A DNA stretch of 5,623 nucleotides from positions 1 through 5,623 of the forward strand of contig DASSMU010000121.1 in NCBI GenBank assembly GCA_035701465.1, read 5' to 3'. Positions within the stretch are counted from its first letter, which is position 1. The number at the start of each line of letters is the position of its first letter. Both the position numbers and the translations under genes were made by a program. Under the pieces are notes generated by a model that was not told the DNA's origin, made no database searches, and saw only the letters and a list, made by a program, of their open reading frames with translations. Of the stretch, positions 5,561 to 5,623 are shown piece by piece. Source of the stretch: VRUE01 sp035701465. GTDB taxonomy: Bacteria > Actinomycetota > Thermoleophilia > Solirubrobacterales > 70-9.

Positions 5561-5623
5561 GACGGCGCAAGAGGGGCCGGGGGAGGGCTCGACGGAGCCT
5601 CCCCGCTTTTGCTCCGGCGAGCC
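5557..5623 (-). CDS. Possible C-terminal end of an upstream gene overlapping rluB
   Basis: In one minus-strand frame the sequence from the window edge is open and ends in TGA at 5559-5557, giving an Ala/Pro/Ser-rich tail (about 21 codons, ending APLAPS). The stop shares GTGA with the rluB GTG start, a classic arrangement for coupled genes. In many bacteria scpB precedes this pseudouridine synthase, and a low-complexity C-terminal tail would be acceptable for ScpB, but nothing in the 21 codons identifies it. It may be chance reading through GC-rich sequence. Confidence 0.3.
   Translation of the reverse strand, partial: ARRSKSGEAPSSPPPAPLAPS

Noticed and set aside
1..5623. CRISPR array, tRNA or rRNA gene, insertion sequence
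   Set aside because: No spaced direct repeats, no tRNA cloverleaf or rRNA landmark, and no transposase reading frame on either strand.

Overview
This is a high-GC bacterial window in which every convincing gene lies on the minus strand. Composition, GTG starts, a GTGA stop/start overlap, apparently leaderless starts and the gene order suggest an actinobacterium, possibly Thermoleophilia. The phylum-level guess is inference; no rRNA or marker gene is present.

Reading in the direction of transcription, from high to low coordinates: (1) the last codons of an unidentified upstream gene (5557-5623), whose stop overlaps the next start; (2) an RsuA/RluB-family 23S rRNA pseudouridine synthase (4859-5560); (3) a monofunctional AroH-type chorismate mutase (4492-4878), overlapping rluB; (4) a HisC-family aminotransferase (3376-4467), 24 bases downstream; (5) an 81-base gap with a strikingly AT-rich promoter-like patch; (6) a 747-residue protein of unknown function with one membrane anchor, TPR-like segments and a C-terminal KTSC domain (1051-3294); (7) a roughly 300-base regulatory region with a promoter, a short ORF ending in a run rich in Phe, Tyr and Trp, and several RNA hairpins; (8) the first 249 residues of a class I DAHP synthase (1-749), cut by the window edge.

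DAHP synthase makes the first committed compound of the shikimate pathway. Chorismate mutase turns chorismate into prephenate. The HisC-like aminotransferase can plausibly supply the final transamination for Phe/Tyr, as well as or instead of its histidine step. The window is therefore part of an aromatic amino acid cluster. The main new observation is that the DAHP synthase gene appears to have its own promoter and a ribosome-mediated attenuator whose leader peptide ends RFVYFWRFS, a sensor for all three aromatic amino acids. The second is the large KTSC/TPR membrane protein, lower in GC and with its own AT-rich promoter, which sits inside this biosynthetic cluster and looks like an accessory insertion.
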